NCBI GenBank assembly: GCA_903848645.1
Contig: CAINGU010000037.1
Coordinates: 176,041-240,040, forward strand
Length of the DNA stretch: 64,000 nt
Reading direction: 5' to 3'
From: an uncultured cyanobacterium
GTDB lineage: Bacteria; Cyanobacteriota; Cyanobacteriia; Cyanobacteriales; Nostocaceae
Part shown: positions 1 to 8,728 of the stretch, piece by piece
How positions within the stretch are numbered: the stretch's first letter is position 1
How the letters are laid out: each line of letters starts with the position of its first letter
The notes under the pieces: model-generated
What the model saw: only the letters and a program-made list of their open reading frames with translations
What the model was told of the DNA's origin: nothing
The model's database searches: none
Translations under genes and position numbers: made by a program

Positions 1-1
1 A

Positions 2-790
2 GGTAAAATTGGGCGATCGCCTGGATTAGCAGTATTAATGGTGGGAGATAACCCCGCATCCGCCGCTTATGTTCGCAACAAAGAAAAATCCTGTGCCAAA
101 GTGGGAATTATCTCTTTTGGTAAACATTTTCCCACTCAAACCAGCCAAACTGAATTAGAAGCAGTAATTGCTGAACTTAACGAAGATGAAAGAGTAGATG
201 GAATTTTAGTCCAGTTACCCCTCCCCAATCATTTAGATGCTGTGAGTCTATTACATCAAATTGCACCGGATAAAGACGCTGATGGACTGCATCCTGTGAA
301 CCTAGGACGACTAGTGCGGGGTGAAACAGGTTTACGCAGTTGTACTCCTGCCGGTGTGATGCGGTTGTTAGCAGAATATAAAATTCCTTTACAGGGCAAA
401 AAAGCCGTAGTTGTAGGACGTAGTATTTTAGTAGGGAAACCTATGGCTTTAATGTTATTAGAGGCTAACGCTACAGTCACAATTGCTCATTCCAAATCTC
501 AGGATTTATCAGCCATTACCCAAGATGCGGATATTCTTATTGCCGCAGCCGGGATTCCCGGTATGATTACCGCTGATATGGTGAAACCCGGCGCAGTTGT
601 GGTAGATGTGGGAATAAACCGGGTTACAGATAGCTATGGCAAAAGTCGTTTAGTTGGTGATATTCAGTTTGAAGCGATCGCTAATGTGGCAGAATATATT
701 ACCCCTGTTCCTGGTGGTATCGGTCCAATGACAGTGGCTATGTTATTGCAAAATACTGTTTCTAGCTATTTACAAACCACAGGCAACTGA
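2..790 (+). CDS. folD: Bifunctional methylene-THF dehydrogenase/cyclohydrolase FolD (5' end outside window)
   Basis: FolD interconverts 5,10-methylene-, 5,10-methenyl- and 10-formyl-tetrahydrofolate in the cytosolic one-carbon pathway, using NADP. The frame is open from base 2, reading [20 protein letters not shown], so the gene starts before the window. About 262 of the usual 285-290 residues are present. Visible family motifs are [13 protein letters not shown] in the catalytic domain, [10 protein letters not shown] (Rossmann-side GRSxxVGxP) and the C-terminal [18 protein letters not shown]. The stop is TGA at 788-790. The identification is secure. Only the missing N-terminus is unknown. Confidence 0.96.
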   Translation, partial: GKIGRSPGLAVLMVGDNPASAAYVRNKEKSCAKVGIISFGKHFPTQTSQTELEAVIAELNEDERVDGILVQLPLPNHLDAVSLLHQIAPDKDADGLHPVNLGRLVRGETGLRSCTPAGVMRLLAEYKIPLQGKKAVVVGRSILVGKPMALMLLEANATVTIAHSKSQDLSAITQDADILIAAAGIPGMITADMVKPGAVVVDVGINRVTDSYGKSRLVGDIQFEAIANVAEYITPVPGGIGPMTVAMLLQNTVSSYLQTTGN

Positions 791-842
791 GAAATAATTT
801 TTATGAATATTCGTGATTCCTCACCAAAACCGGCAATCAATT

Positions 843-952
843 TTGGATTTTAGATGTACTCTACAAATGAGTTCGGAGGGCGTTAAAACCCGTTGAGAGT
901 TTAAATTTTGACTCTTCAATCCAAAATCTAAAATCTAAAATCTAAAATCCAG
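843..952. repeat. Heptamer-type repeat and inverted repeat
   Basis: The folD-crtE gap holds TTTTGGATTTTAGAT near 841 and a tandem run of the unit TCTAAAA at about 920-950. The two are complementary, so the stretch could fold into a long stem. The same sequence family recurs in the rpsS-rplB and rplB-rplW gaps. No gene is seen here. Confidence 0.6.
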
Positions 953-1042
953 TGAGTGTTTCCGCCCCAAACCCCCGTAAAATTGGTACACAGATTACCA
1001 ACAACAGCCCAATATTTTGAATAGTCAAGAGGAATACAAAGC

Positions 1043-1981
1043 ATGGTAGCAACGGATAAAAGATTGGAAACCCCAAAAAAATCAGAGTCGGCTAGTTTTA
1101 ACCTCGCTACCTATCTCAAAGAACGACAACAGCTTTGCGAACAAGCTTTGGATAATTCCATTACCGTCGTTTATCCAGAAAAGATTTATGAAGCCATGCG
1201 CTACTCTTTACTAGCTGGAGGTAAACGAGTTCGTCCTATTCTCTGTCTCGCTACTGCTGACATGATTGGTGGCACAATAGAAATGGCCATGCCTACAGCT
1301 TGTGCGGTAGAAATGATTCATACCATGTCATTGATTCATGATGATTTACCCGCTATGGATAATGATGATTATCGTCGCGGTAAACTGACAAATCATAAGG
1401 TTTATGGTGAAGATGTGGCTATTTTGGCAGGAGATGGTTTATTAGCTTTAGCTTTTGAACACGTAGCCGCCCAAACTCCTGAAAATGTACCTAGGGATAG
1501 AGTTTTACAAGTCATCATTCGCCTGGGTAAAGCATTAGGTGCGGCTGGCTTAGTCGGTGGCCAAGTGGTAGATTTGGAATCGGAAGGTAAGTCAGATATT
1601 TCCTTAGAAACCCTGAATTTTATTCATAATCATAAAACCGCAGCTTTATTAGAAGCTTGTGTAGTTTGTGGGGGAATTATTGCTGGTGCATCTGCTGAAG
1701 ATGTGCAAAAATTAACTCGTTATTCTCAAAATATCGGTCTGGCTTTCCAAATCATTGATGATATTCTAGATATCACTGCTACCCAAGAGCAGTTAGGTAA
1801 AACCGCTGGTAAGGATCTCACAGCCAAGAAAGTCACCTATCCTAGTCTGTGGGGAATTGAAGAATCTCGCGCTAAAGCCCAACAACTCGTTGCTGAGGCT
1901 TGTGCTGAATTAGAATCCTATGGAGAAAAAGCCGTTCCTCTCCAAGCCCTCGCTCACTTTATCACCAGCCGCAATTACTAA
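1043..1981 (+). CDS. crtE: Geranylgeranyl diphosphate synthase (CrtE)
   Basis: This prenyl transferase condenses isopentenyl diphosphate units to geranylgeranyl diphosphate, the precursor of carotenoids, phytyl chains and quinone tails. At 312 aa it has the usual length. The first Asp-rich motif DDLPAMD lies at residues 100-106 and the second, DDILD, at 239-243, preceded by GGKRVRP, which binds diphosphate. The ATG at 1043 follows an AAGAGGAA ribosome binding site about 10 bp upstream. A divergent-PAP2 membrane protein follows 84 bp downstream on the same strand, which suggests joint transcription. A closely related short-chain (farnesyl/geranyl) specificity cannot be excluded from sequence alone, but in cyanobacteria this form is CrtE. 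Confidence 0.93.
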   Translation: MVATDKRLETPKKSESASFNLATYLKERQQLCEQALDNSITVVYPEKIYEAMRYSLLAGGKRVRPILCLATADMIGGTIEMAMPTACAVEMIHTMSLIHDDLPAMDNDDYRRGKLTNHKVYGEDVAILAGDGLLALAFEHVAAQTPENVPRDRVLQVIIRLGKALGAAGLVGGQVVDLESEGKSDISLETLNFIHNHKTAALLEACVVCGGIIAGASAEDVQKLTRYSQNIGLAFQIIDDILDITATQEQLGKTAGKDLTAKKVTYPSLWGIEESRAKAQQLVAEACAELESYGEKAVPLQALAHFITSRNY

Positions 1982-2065
1982 GCCACATTTGGGATTGCAA
2001 GGCTTGTACTCACGTTTTTCCTCCACACAACCACTACTCACACTTACTAACTTCACCAAAATACC

Positions 2066-2521
2066 ATGCAGGACATAGGCGAAATTGTTAACAACCGGGT
2101 GCTGCTGGTTGCGCTTGTAGCTTGTTTTGTGGCTCAAGGATTAAAGCTTATCGTTGAGTTAGTCAAACATCGCAAATTAAACGTGCGTGTTTTAGTGACT
2201 ACTGGAGGTATGCCCAGCGCCCATTCAGCCCTAGTAACAGCCCTAGCAGACGGTGTAGGTCAAACTTTAGGTTGGGCATCTCCAGAATTTGCTCTAGCTA
2301 CGGTTTTTGCTATCATCGTTATGTATGATGCCGCTGGAGTGCGTCAAGCTGCTGGTAAGCAAGCAAAAATCCTCAATCAAATGATTGATGAATTATTTCA
2401 TGAGAAACCGGACTTTTTCCAAGACCGTCTCAAGGAATTATTAGGACATACACCAGTTCAAGTTATCGTTGGTTCGATTTTGGGTATAGCTATTTCTTGG
2501 TTAGCTAGGGCTGTATATTAG
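2066..2521 (+). CDS. Divergent PAP2 family membrane protein (DUF212)
   Basis: This 151-aa integral membrane protein belongs to the divergent PAP2 (DUF212/YuiD-like) family. It shows GGMPSAHSALVTALADGVG near residues 47-65, resembling the PSGH-type phosphatase motif, and hydrophobic segments near residues 10-30, 70-90 and 130-150. PAP2 relatives hydrolyse lipid or prenyl diphosphates. No substrate is established for this branch. Its place directly after crtE suggests, by inference only, a role with prenyl diphosphates. Confidence 0.85.
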   Translation: MQDIGEIVNNRVLLVALVACFVAQGLKLIVELVKHRKLNVRVLVTTGGMPSAHSALVTALADGVGQTLGWASPEFALATVFAIIVMYDAAGVRQAAGKQAKILNQMIDELFHEKPDFFQDRLKELLGHTPVQVIVGSILGIAISWLARAVY

Positions 2522-2523
2522 GT

Positions 2524-2570
2524 ATTAGTCATTAGTCATTAGTCATTAGTCATTAGATATTAGTCATTGG
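2524..2570. repeat. Tandem heptamer repeat, unit TTAGTCA
   Basis: About five near-perfect copies of the 7-bp unit TTAGTCA follow directly after the stop of the preceding gene. This is one of several different 7-bp-period runs in the window, in the style of the short tandemly repeated sequences known from heterocystous cyanobacteria. Confidence 0.85.
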
Positions 2571-2598
2571 TGAACAAATAAATAACAACTGACAACTA

Positions 2599-3252
2599 TC
2601 AACGGACTGTTGAGCGAAGTAACACTACTTTCCGACCATCTGCTAGTATAGCTACAAATCCACTCTCGCTGAGTTTTTGTAATGTATTGTATGCTTCTTT
2701 TTGATTGGTAGTATAAACTGCCAGTAAATAAGGGCGTTGTCCATAGGATACAAAACCCACATCACCTCCTACGGATTTTTGGAGGCTACTAACCATTTCT
2801 GGACGGTTGAAATAATCTACCAGAATTGCATAACCTTCTCCTAATATTTTGGGGTTATAGCTGATTTTTGAAGTTGGTACTTTTGCTGTTGTTTGTGGTG
2901 CTTGTTGCGGTGCTTGTTCTGTGGCACGAGTGGTGATAACGGCAGATAAACCCACTATATTCTGAATATATCTAGCCCAGCGATTGGCATCATCAATCTT
3001 TTTGAAACCACCAATTCGGGTTACTATTTGATTATTATATTTGCAAATAACTGTTTTTAATTCAGTCGGTAATGCACTACGCAACTGCTTTTGATTTTCA
3101 GTTGTGGGACTAATTACTAATAATAGGTATTCTCCTGCCTTTGGTGCTTGACAATTAGCAATATTTTGTTGGGCAATAACAGGATTAATACTGCTAACCA
3201 AAGGGGTAACTGTTAATAACAAAATACTTGGCAACGTTTTTAATATTTGCAT
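2599..3252 (-). CDS. Secreted SPOR-like protein of unknown function
   Basis: This 217-aa protein has a hydrophobic N-terminus (about residues 5-27, ending in VIAQ) that looks like a Sec signal peptide, so it is probably periplasmic. Two regions, about residues 40-105 and 145-215, have the ring-like pattern of SPOR-type repeats, with phrases such as YLLLVISPT, IGGFKKIDDANRWARYIQ and KEAYNTLQKL. They are joined by a linker of Q, A, T and P (residues 108-125). SPOR domains bind denuded peptidoglycan glycan strands in known cases. Whether this one does is inference. The gene is convergent with the upstream divergent-PAP2 gene. Confidence 0.55.
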   Translation of the reverse strand: MQILKTLPSILLLTVTPLVSSINPVIAQQNIANCQAPKAGEYLLLVISPTTENQKQLRSALPTELKTVICKYNNQIVTRIGGFKKIDDANRWARYIQNIVGLSAVITTRATEQAPQQAPQTTAKVPTSKISYNPKILGEGYAILVDYFNRPEMVSSLQKSVGGDVGFVSYGQRPYLLAVYTTNQKEAYNTLQKLSESGFVAILADGRKVVLLRSTVR

Positions 3253-3351
3253 AAATGGTAATTGGTAATTGATAAATGGTAATTCGTAATTGGTAATTGG
3301 GGAAGAGGTGAAATTCTTATATATTCCCTGTTCCCCGTTCCCTGTTCCCTA
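3253..3351. repeat. Heptamer-type repeats
   Basis: The gap holds repeated GGTAATT (period 7, with variants) at 3256-3300 and repeated CCCTGTT/CCCCGTT at about 3325-3350. Both are 7-bp-period runs of different sequence, placed side by side. Confidence 0.7.
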
Positions 3352-3681
3352 TTAAGAAACTGTGGTAAGGGATGCTAATGGATTCGGTATAGTATCGGTA
3401 GGGGCGGAGAATTGTCCAGTAATTACATACTCTAACCGCAATTTTAGCCAGGTAATAAATTGGGCATTGGTGGAAATAATGGCTGCCGCAGGTTGGGGGC
3501 ATTTCTTTTTCATATCAGCCATTTTCGGTGTTTCTAAAAAAGCGGGTTGCTTGACTAACCAAAAATCAATTTCTTTTTCTTGTTCATGATAGTTGCGAGT
3601 CCGTTCTTTGAGAACTTCGTCTATTGGTTCTTCTTCCATAAGGAAGTGTTGACTGGCCAAAATGTAATAGTATGTTTGCAT
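3352..3681 (-). CDS. ycf54: Ycf54-like MgPME-cyclase complex protein
   Basis: Ycf54 assists the aerobic Mg-protoporphyrin IX monomethyl ester oxidative cyclase, which forms ring E of chlorophyll. It is needed for normal cyclase accumulation in cyanobacteria. The 109-aa product carries the family core almost unchanged: MQTYYYILASQHFL at the start, EKEIDFWLVKQPAFLE near residues 36-51 and PQPAAAIISTN near 62-72, followed by FITWLKLRLEYVITGQF. The small size and lack of membrane segments fit the family. No other chlorophyll gene is adjacent in the window. The ATG at 3681 is the only plausible start. Confidence 0.92.
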   Translation of the reverse strand: MQTYYYILASQHFLMEEEPIDEVLKERTRNYHEQEKEIDFWLVKQPAFLETPKMADMKKKCPQPAAAIISTNAQFITWLKLRLEYVITGQFSAPTDTIPNPLASLTTVS

Positions 3682-3744
3682 TTTCTTTGTTTGCTGACTA
3701 ATCTATAATTTTAGGGTACAGTGTCGAATCTGTACCCTGAGAGG

Positions 3745-4464
3745 TTAACTTTTCTTCAATCCCTGAAACCAAGAACCAAAAGGACAACCACCGCTCTTAT
3801 TTTCACTATTTTCTAGTTTGCCACCTGCTGTCAGGCTTTCCAAGAATAGGGCATTATCAAAATAGTGTTCTAAGGAAACAATTTTTAAATCGTCGGTAAC
3901 TTGAGCAATACTCATACCGATAATTTCTACTGTTTTCCCTGTGGGTGCATAACCTTTATACTTACCCTGAAAATGTCCCCAGTGTCGCCATTTAAATGTA
4001 ACATTGGGAGGACCAGAATAAACTGCCAATACTTCCCAGGGAAATCCTTTAGGAAAGGTACTATGAAAGATATCATGGGATGATTCAAAACTTTCCTCTG
4101 AAGCTTTGTAATGTTCAGAATCAGCCATAAATAAATTATAAGTACCCTTAGCACCTAATTCAGCAGCGGTGTATTCTTGACCACCATTGCTTGTTACCCG
4201 GAATTTGTCATTAACGATAGATAACCATTGTTCGGGGTTGGTTTTCCATGACACTTCCATTTCGAGGGTTCTCACAAGATTCTCGACAATAGCTTCCAGT
4301 GTACCTTCGAGATGATGGTGAATACTCTCTTTTGCTAGGTTTTCCAGAGAACGGCTATAGTCAGGGGGTTTTTGATTGCGCCATTGAGCATCAGTGCTGG
4401 CTGCAATTACCTTAGCTCTATCTTGTACCCATAGGGGCAGGTTGTTAGACTGTTGAGAAGTCAT
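3745..4464 (-). CDS. SnoaL/NTF2-like protein related to plant pathogen-related protein
   Basis: This 239-aa soluble protein ends in a domain resembling the NTF2/SnoaL fold. Its sequence follows the barley-type pathogen-related protein family, as I remember it, through most of its length. Matches include W..PPDY near the start, VENLVRTLEMEVSWKTNPEQW in the middle, then FPKGFPWEVLAVYSGPP, FKWRHWGHFQGKYKG and a terminal GGCPFG. The biochemical function is unknown in both groups. Start choice: ATG at 4464. A TTG at 4482 would add six residues. The gene stands alone between ycf54 and pdxJ. Confidence 0.7.
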   Translation of the reverse strand: MTSQQSNNLPLWVQDRAKVIAASTDAQWRNQKPPDYSRSLENLAKESIHHHLEGTLEAIVENLVRTLEMEVSWKTNPEQWLSIVNDKFRVTSNGGQEYTAAELGAKGTYNLFMADSEHYKASEESFESSHDIFHSTFPKGFPWEVLAVYSGPPNVTFKWRHWGHFQGKYKGYAPTGKTVEIIGMSIAQVTDDLKIVSLEHYFDNALFLESLTAGGKLENSENKSGGCPFGSWFQGLKKS

Positions 4465-4520
4465 AGAAGTTTGAAGTTTCAAATGTGACTTTTGAGGATT
4501 TCGCAGCTAACACCCCTCTA

Positions 4521-4585
4521 GGACTGGGGACTGGGGACTGGGGACTGGGGAATAGTTTTTATAATTACCAATTACCAATTACCAA
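4521..4585. repeat. Heptamer repeats GGGGACT and ATTACCA
   Basis: Four copies of a GGGGACT unit (4521-4551) are followed by three copies of ATTACCA (about 4563-4585), directly downstream of pdxJ. The two units differ but have the same 7-bp period. Confidence 0.8.
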
Positions 4586-5302
4586 TCACCCCCGCATGGC
4601 TTCTTTCATTTCTCGCACTGCTCTTTCGATACCTACTAAAGCTGCCCGACTAATGATAGTATGACCGATGTTGAGTTCTTCCATGCCTGGAAGTGCAGCA
4701 ATGGGGTAAACATTCCAGTAGGTGAGTCCATGACCTGCATTCACCCGTAAACCTGCTTTAATGGCTTGTTCACAGCCTTGGGCTAATAAAGCTAGTTCTT
4801 TTTGGCGAGTTGTTTCGTCTTTGGCTTCCGCATATTGTCCTGTATGCAGTTCAATAAATTTGGCTTTTACCTTGACAGATGCCTCAATTTGTGGTGGTTC
4901 GGCATCAATAAACAAACTTACGGGAATGCCAGCATTTTGCAACTTATCAACTATCTCTCCTATTCTAGCAATTTGTCCGACAATATTTAAACCACCTTCT
5001 GTAGTTACTTCTTCCCGCTTTTCCGGTACTAAGGTAACATAATCGGGTTTGATATCGAGGGCTATGGCTAACATTTCTGTGGTTGCTGCCATTTCTAAGT
5101 TGAAGTGGGTTCTCACAGTTTGCCGCAATAACCGCACGTCTCGATCTTGAATATGTCTTCTATCTTCGCGCAAATGGGCAGTAATACCATCAGCACCCGC
5201 TAGTTCTGCTAGAATGGCTGCTGCTATGGGATCTGGTTCTACTGTCCGCCGTGCTTGCCGAATGGTAGCGATATGGTCAATATTAACACCGAGTGTAGGC
5301 AC
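4586..5302 (-). CDS. pdxJ: Pyridoxine 5'-phosphate synthase PdxJ
   Basis: PdxJ condenses 1-deoxyxylulose 5-phosphate with 3-amino-2-oxopropyl phosphate, the last step of the DXP-dependent vitamin B6 pathway. The 238-aa length is normal for the TIM-barrel enzyme. Diagnostic segments are [16 protein letters not shown] at the N-terminus, [15 protein letters not shown] near 36-50, the [10 protein letters not shown] loop, and [12 protein letters not shown] with [10 protein letters not shown] near the C-terminus, which form phosphate and active-site loops. It is transcribed alone. The next gene in the same orientation is an ABC permease 54 bp upstream, so co-transcription is possible. Confidence 0.97.
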   Translation of the reverse strand: MPTLGVNIDHIATIRQARRTVEPDPIAAAILAELAGADGITAHLREDRRHIQDRDVRLLRQTVRTHFNLEMAATTEMLAIALDIKPDYVTLVPEKREEVTTEGGLNIVGQIARIGEIVDKLQNAGIPVSLFIDAEPPQIEASVKVKAKFIELHTGQYAEAKDETTRQKELALLAQGCEQAIKAGLRVNAGHGLTYWNVYPIAALPGMEELNIGHTIISRAALVGIERAVREMKEAMRG

Positions 5303-5356
5303 GCCTGATTTCTCCTGTTTGACAATTATCAGATGTTGATTTTAGCGGAAATTTTA

Positions 5357-6139
5357 CTAACTAGAAGCACTAGTATAAAAACGGAGGGCAAATCGCCAAA
5401 ACTGAGTAGAAATAAAAAATAAGACAACAGCTAAAAATCCCCCACCAAGCAACCAAGTAAATTGAATTTGTCCTAACATAAACTGGGCAGGAACTGTAGT
5501 TAAAAAAGCTACTGGTACTAGAAAGGTAAAAAACAAGCGATAAGCAGCCGGATAGGCTGTAATGGGGTATCTTCCGGCTTCTAAAAACCCTTTTAATACT
5601 TCTGTGACATTGTATATTTTCACAAACCAAATACTGGTTGACCCTAGTATAAACCACAGGCTATAAAGAATGACTAAACCGCAACCCAAGGGAAAAATAG
5701 TCAATAAATATTGATCAATACTTACGTTAAGTTTTGTACCAGCGTAGCCAATGATGAGTACACCGAAGATTAAATCTGGTATTCCCCAGGGGGAAAGGGT
5801 ATGGATAGATAACCAAAACTGACTGCGAATAGGTTTTAATAATACAAAGTCTAAAGTCCCTTCCTGGACATGACGCACAATCCGATTTAAGTTAGGAGCG
5901 AGGAAGGTAGCAGAAAAGCCTTGTAATAAGGTAAAAATTCCTAAGACTACTAAAGCTGCTTCCCATGACCAGCCCGTAAAAGTGTAGCCTGTGCGGTAAA
6001 ATAGGAATAAGCCAAAGATACTACCTATTAAATTACCTAAGCTACTGAAAGTAGCAATGATAAAATTAATCCGATATTCCATTTCCGCTGCAATGGCAGC
6101 ACTCCAAAATAATCTCAGCACTTTTAGATATCTTTGCAT
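5357..6139 (-). CDS. ABC-2 type transporter permease (DUF990/COG3694-like)
   Basis: This 260-aa membrane protein has about six hydrophobic segments and the opening typical of the COG3694 permease family (LFWSAAIAAEMEYRINF, then FLFYRTGYTFTGWSWE). The conserved segment VQEGTLDFVLLKPI lies near residue 95. Such permeases work with an ABC ATPase and usually with a second permease in exporters of unknown substrate. No ATPase or second permease lies beside it, so the partners must be elsewhere. It ends 54 bp before pdxJ begins. Confidence 0.8.
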   Translation of the reverse strand: MQRYLKVLRLFWSAAIAAEMEYRINFIIATFSSLGNLIGSIFGLFLFYRTGYTFTGWSWEAALVVLGIFTLLQGFSATFLAPNLNRIVRHVQEGTLDFVLLKPIRSQFWLSIHTLSPWGIPDLIFGVLIIGYAGTKLNVSIDQYLLTIFPLGCGLVILYSLWFILGSTSIWFVKIYNVTEVLKGFLEAGRYPITAYPAAYRLFFTFLVPVAFLTTVPAQFMLGQIQFTWLLGGGFLAVVLFFISTQFWRFALRFYTSASS

Positions 6140-6266
6140 TTTTGGTCTTTACCCCAATATCTATTAAATATAAAATAATTTTATCTAAACTTAATATTAT
6201 TTGGTATTTTTATAAATTTATGAACGTTAAAATGTTGAATGCAACTTCTTAAGCAAATCGGATTTT

Positions 6267-6869
6267 ATGCACTTTAATTTACCGGAATTAATTAAATCGC
6301 TGGGTTACTTTGGAGTATGGGGAATTATCTTTGCTGAATCTGGTTTATTGATTGGGTTTTTTCTGCCTGGTGATAGTTTACTATTTACCGCAGGATTTGT
6401 TGCTTCTCAAAACTTGTTGAATATTTGGGTTTTGATTTTTGGTGCGTTTGTTTGTGCTGTGTTAGGTGATAATGTCGGGTATTTTACAGGGCATAAATTT
6501 GGTAGAAAATTATTTGATAAGGATGATTCTTGGTTATTTCGTAAAAAACATATTGTCAAAACTCAAGATTTTTATGAAAAGCATGGTAAAAAGACGATTG
6601 TTTTAGCCAGATTTGTGCCAATTGTCAGGACTTTTGCGCCGATTGTCGCAGGGATTGGGGCTATGCACTATCGGTCTTTTATGTCTTACAATTTGGTGGG
6701 TGGCTTTGTTTGGACATTTGGCATTACTTTGTTAGGATTTTTCTTGGGAAAAACTTTACCAGCGGAACAATTAGATAAGTATCTATTACCAATAATTGGT
6801 TTAATTATTGTTGTTTCTTTATTACCATCAATTATTCATGTAATTCAAGAAAACAGAGCTAATAAATAA
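6267..6869 (+). CDS. DedA family (SNARE-associated/VTT) membrane protein
   Basis: This 200-aa integral membrane protein is of DedA type. Family motifs visible are FAESGLLIGFFLPGDSLLFTAG near residues 22-43, a conserved GDNVGYFTGHKFGRKLF region, and the arginine motif ARFVPIVRTFAPIVAG near 115-130. DedA proteins act in the cytoplasmic membrane and are linked to lipid scrambling/undecaprenyl-phosphate recycling and to membrane-potential homeostasis. The precise substrate is not readable here. The ATG at 6267 begins MHFNLPELIKSLGYFG. Confidence 0.9.
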   Translation: MHFNLPELIKSLGYFGVWGIIFAESGLLIGFFLPGDSLLFTAGFVASQNLLNIWVLIFGAFVCAVLGDNVGYFTGHKFGRKLFDKDDSWLFRKKHIVKTQDFYEKHGKKTIVLARFVPIVRTFAPIVAGIGAMHYRSFMSYNLVGGFVWTFGITLLGFFLGKTLPAEQLDKYLLPIIGLIIVVSLLPSIIHVIQENRANK

Positions 6870-6973
6870 TAAAATGCTTTGTTTTGATGACAGTTTACCA
6901 ATCCCTATTTCCAAATATGACCAAAAGCTGGTAGCGTCAAACAAAGGAAAATATTTTTTGTGGATCTTACAAC

Positions 6974-8698
6974 TTGAAAACACGTTCTAATTATTGGCAA
7001 CTTTTACCCTATATCCGCACCCAGTGGCAAACTATCGCTAAGGGTTTTGTAGGGATTTTGGGATATGTACTGGCAACTTTAACCCTGATTAATGTCGCAG
7101 GTAAGTTGGCAGTTCCTTTCGGGAATGGTAATGTATTAGCGATCGCTCAATTAGCCGGAATTAGTGCGGCTATCTTTCTTGTTCGGGGCTTTTTTCAGTC
7201 TGTGCAAGATTTATACATGGCCAGGGCAGCTTTAAGGGTGGCTTTTTATCTCCGGCAACAGGTTTATACACATTTACAAAAACTCAATCTCAGCTATTTT
7301 GAAACTGCTAAAGCTGGAGATTTATCTTACCGTCTCACGGAAGATGTTGACAGGGTGGGAGAAGTTATTAATAAACTTTTTCATGATTTTACTCCCTGTG
7401 CTTTACAGTTAATTGCCATTCCCATTTACATGATTTATTTAAATTGGCAACTTACCTTAGCAACGGTAATTGTTGCCCCAATTATGGGAATTTTGATTGG
7501 TTGGTTTGGGGAAAGATTACGGAAATATTCTCTCAAAAGTCAAAGTCGTATTTCTGATTTATCTGCTATTTTAACGGAAGTTTTTAGCGGAATTCGGTTA
7601 ATTCAAGCTTTTGCAGCGGAGAAATACGAAATTGATAGATTTAGTTATGAAGCAGAACGCAGTTTTAAAGCTAAATATTCAGTAGAAAGATTAAAAGCGA
7701 TTCAAATTCCCATTGTGGGTTTTTTAGAAGCTGTGAGTGCGTTATCTTTGTTAATGGTAGGAACTTGGCAAATATCTCAACGCAATTTAACAGTAGGTGA
7801 ATTTTTTAGTTATTTAACAGCAGCGGCTTTGTTAATTGATCCCATTGGTCATACTACTAATAACTATAATGAATTTAAACAAGGTGAGGCATCGGTTGAC
7901 CGGGTTTTTGAGTTATTAGCAATTCAACCAACGGTATTAGAAAAAGATAATGCTATTACCCTTCCGGCTGTTAATGGTAAAGTTGAATATTGCAATATCA
8001 CTTTTGCCTATAAATCAGGAGAACCTGTATTAAATAATATTAGTTTATTAGTCATGCCAGGTCAAGCCATTGCCCTTGTTGGTGCTTCTGGTGCTGGTAA
8101 AACTACTTTTGTGAATCTGTTACCTCGCTTCTATGATCCTGAATTTGGGGAAATTTTTATAGATGGGATAAATATCCGAGATGTGACATTAAATAGTTTA
8201 AGAAAACAAATTGGCATTGTTCCCCAAGAAACAATTATGTTTTCGGGAACTATTGCCCAAAATATCGCTTTTGGACAAAATGATTTTGATATTAGCGCAG
8301 TAGAATCAGCGGCAAAAATTGCTAATGCTCATCAATTTATTCAGCAATTACCAGAAGGTTATCATACTTGGGTGGGAGAGCGAGGTGTGAATTTATCCGG
8401 GGGACAAAGACAACGAATTGCGATCGCTCGTGCAGTGCTTCTTAACCCGCAAATATTGATACTCGATGAAGCCACATCGGCTTTAGATTCGGAATCAGAA
8501 GCTTTGGTACAACAGGCTTTGGAAAGATTGATGGAAAACCGCACGGTGTTAATTATAGCTCACAGATTATCAACAGTGCGGAAATGCGATCGCATTTTGG
8601 TGTTGGAAAAAGGGCAAATTGTGGAATCAGGAAATCATGAGGAATTGTTAGAATTAGAAGGGAGATATGCGCGGTATTATGCTCAACAGTTTAGTTAA
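6974..8698 (+). CDS. MsbA-like ABC exporter (fused membrane and ATPase domains)
   Basis: This 574-aa half-transporter has a six-helix membrane domain (about 1-310) followed by a nucleotide-binding domain. The latter shows Walker A GASGAGKTT (about 372), signature LSGGQRQR (about 474), Walker B ILILDEATSALD (about 495) and H-loop IAHRLST (about 528). It should act as a homodimer exporting a lipid, polysaccharide-linked or peptide substrate. It is related to MsbA and to heterocyst HepA-type exporters, but nothing here picks a substrate. The start is a TTG at 6974, because an in-frame TAG at 6932-6934 leaves no upstream ATG. The next gene begins 30 bp downstream and may be co-transcribed. Confidence 0.88.
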   Translation: MKTRSNYWQLLPYIRTQWQTIAKGFVGILGYVLATLTLINVAGKLAVPFGNGNVLAIAQLAGISAAIFLVRGFFQSVQDLYMARAALRVAFYLRQQVYTHLQKLNLSYFETAKAGDLSYRLTEDVDRVGEVINKLFHDFTPCALQLIAIPIYMIYLNWQLTLATVIVAPIMGILIGWFGERLRKYSLKSQSRISDLSAILTEVFSGIRLIQAFAAEKYEIDRFSYEAERSFKAKYSVERLKAIQIPIVGFLEAVSALSLLMVGTWQISQRNLTVGEFFSYLTAAALLIDPIGHTTNNYNEFKQGEASVDRVFELLAIQPTVLEKDNAITLPAVNGKVEYCNITFAYKSGEPVLNNISLLVMPGQAIALVGASGAGKTTFVNLLPRFYDPEFGEIFIDGINIRDVTLNSLRKQIGIVPQETIMFSGTIAQNIAFGQNDFDISAVESAAKIANAHQFIQQLPEGYHTWVGERGVNLSGGQRQRIAIARAVLLNPQILILDEATSALDSESEALVQQALERLMENRTVLIIAHRLSTVRKCDRILVLEKGQIVESGNHEELLELEGRYARYYAQQFS

Positions 8699-8728
8699 AA
8701 TTGGATTTACCAAATTAATTCATTAACC

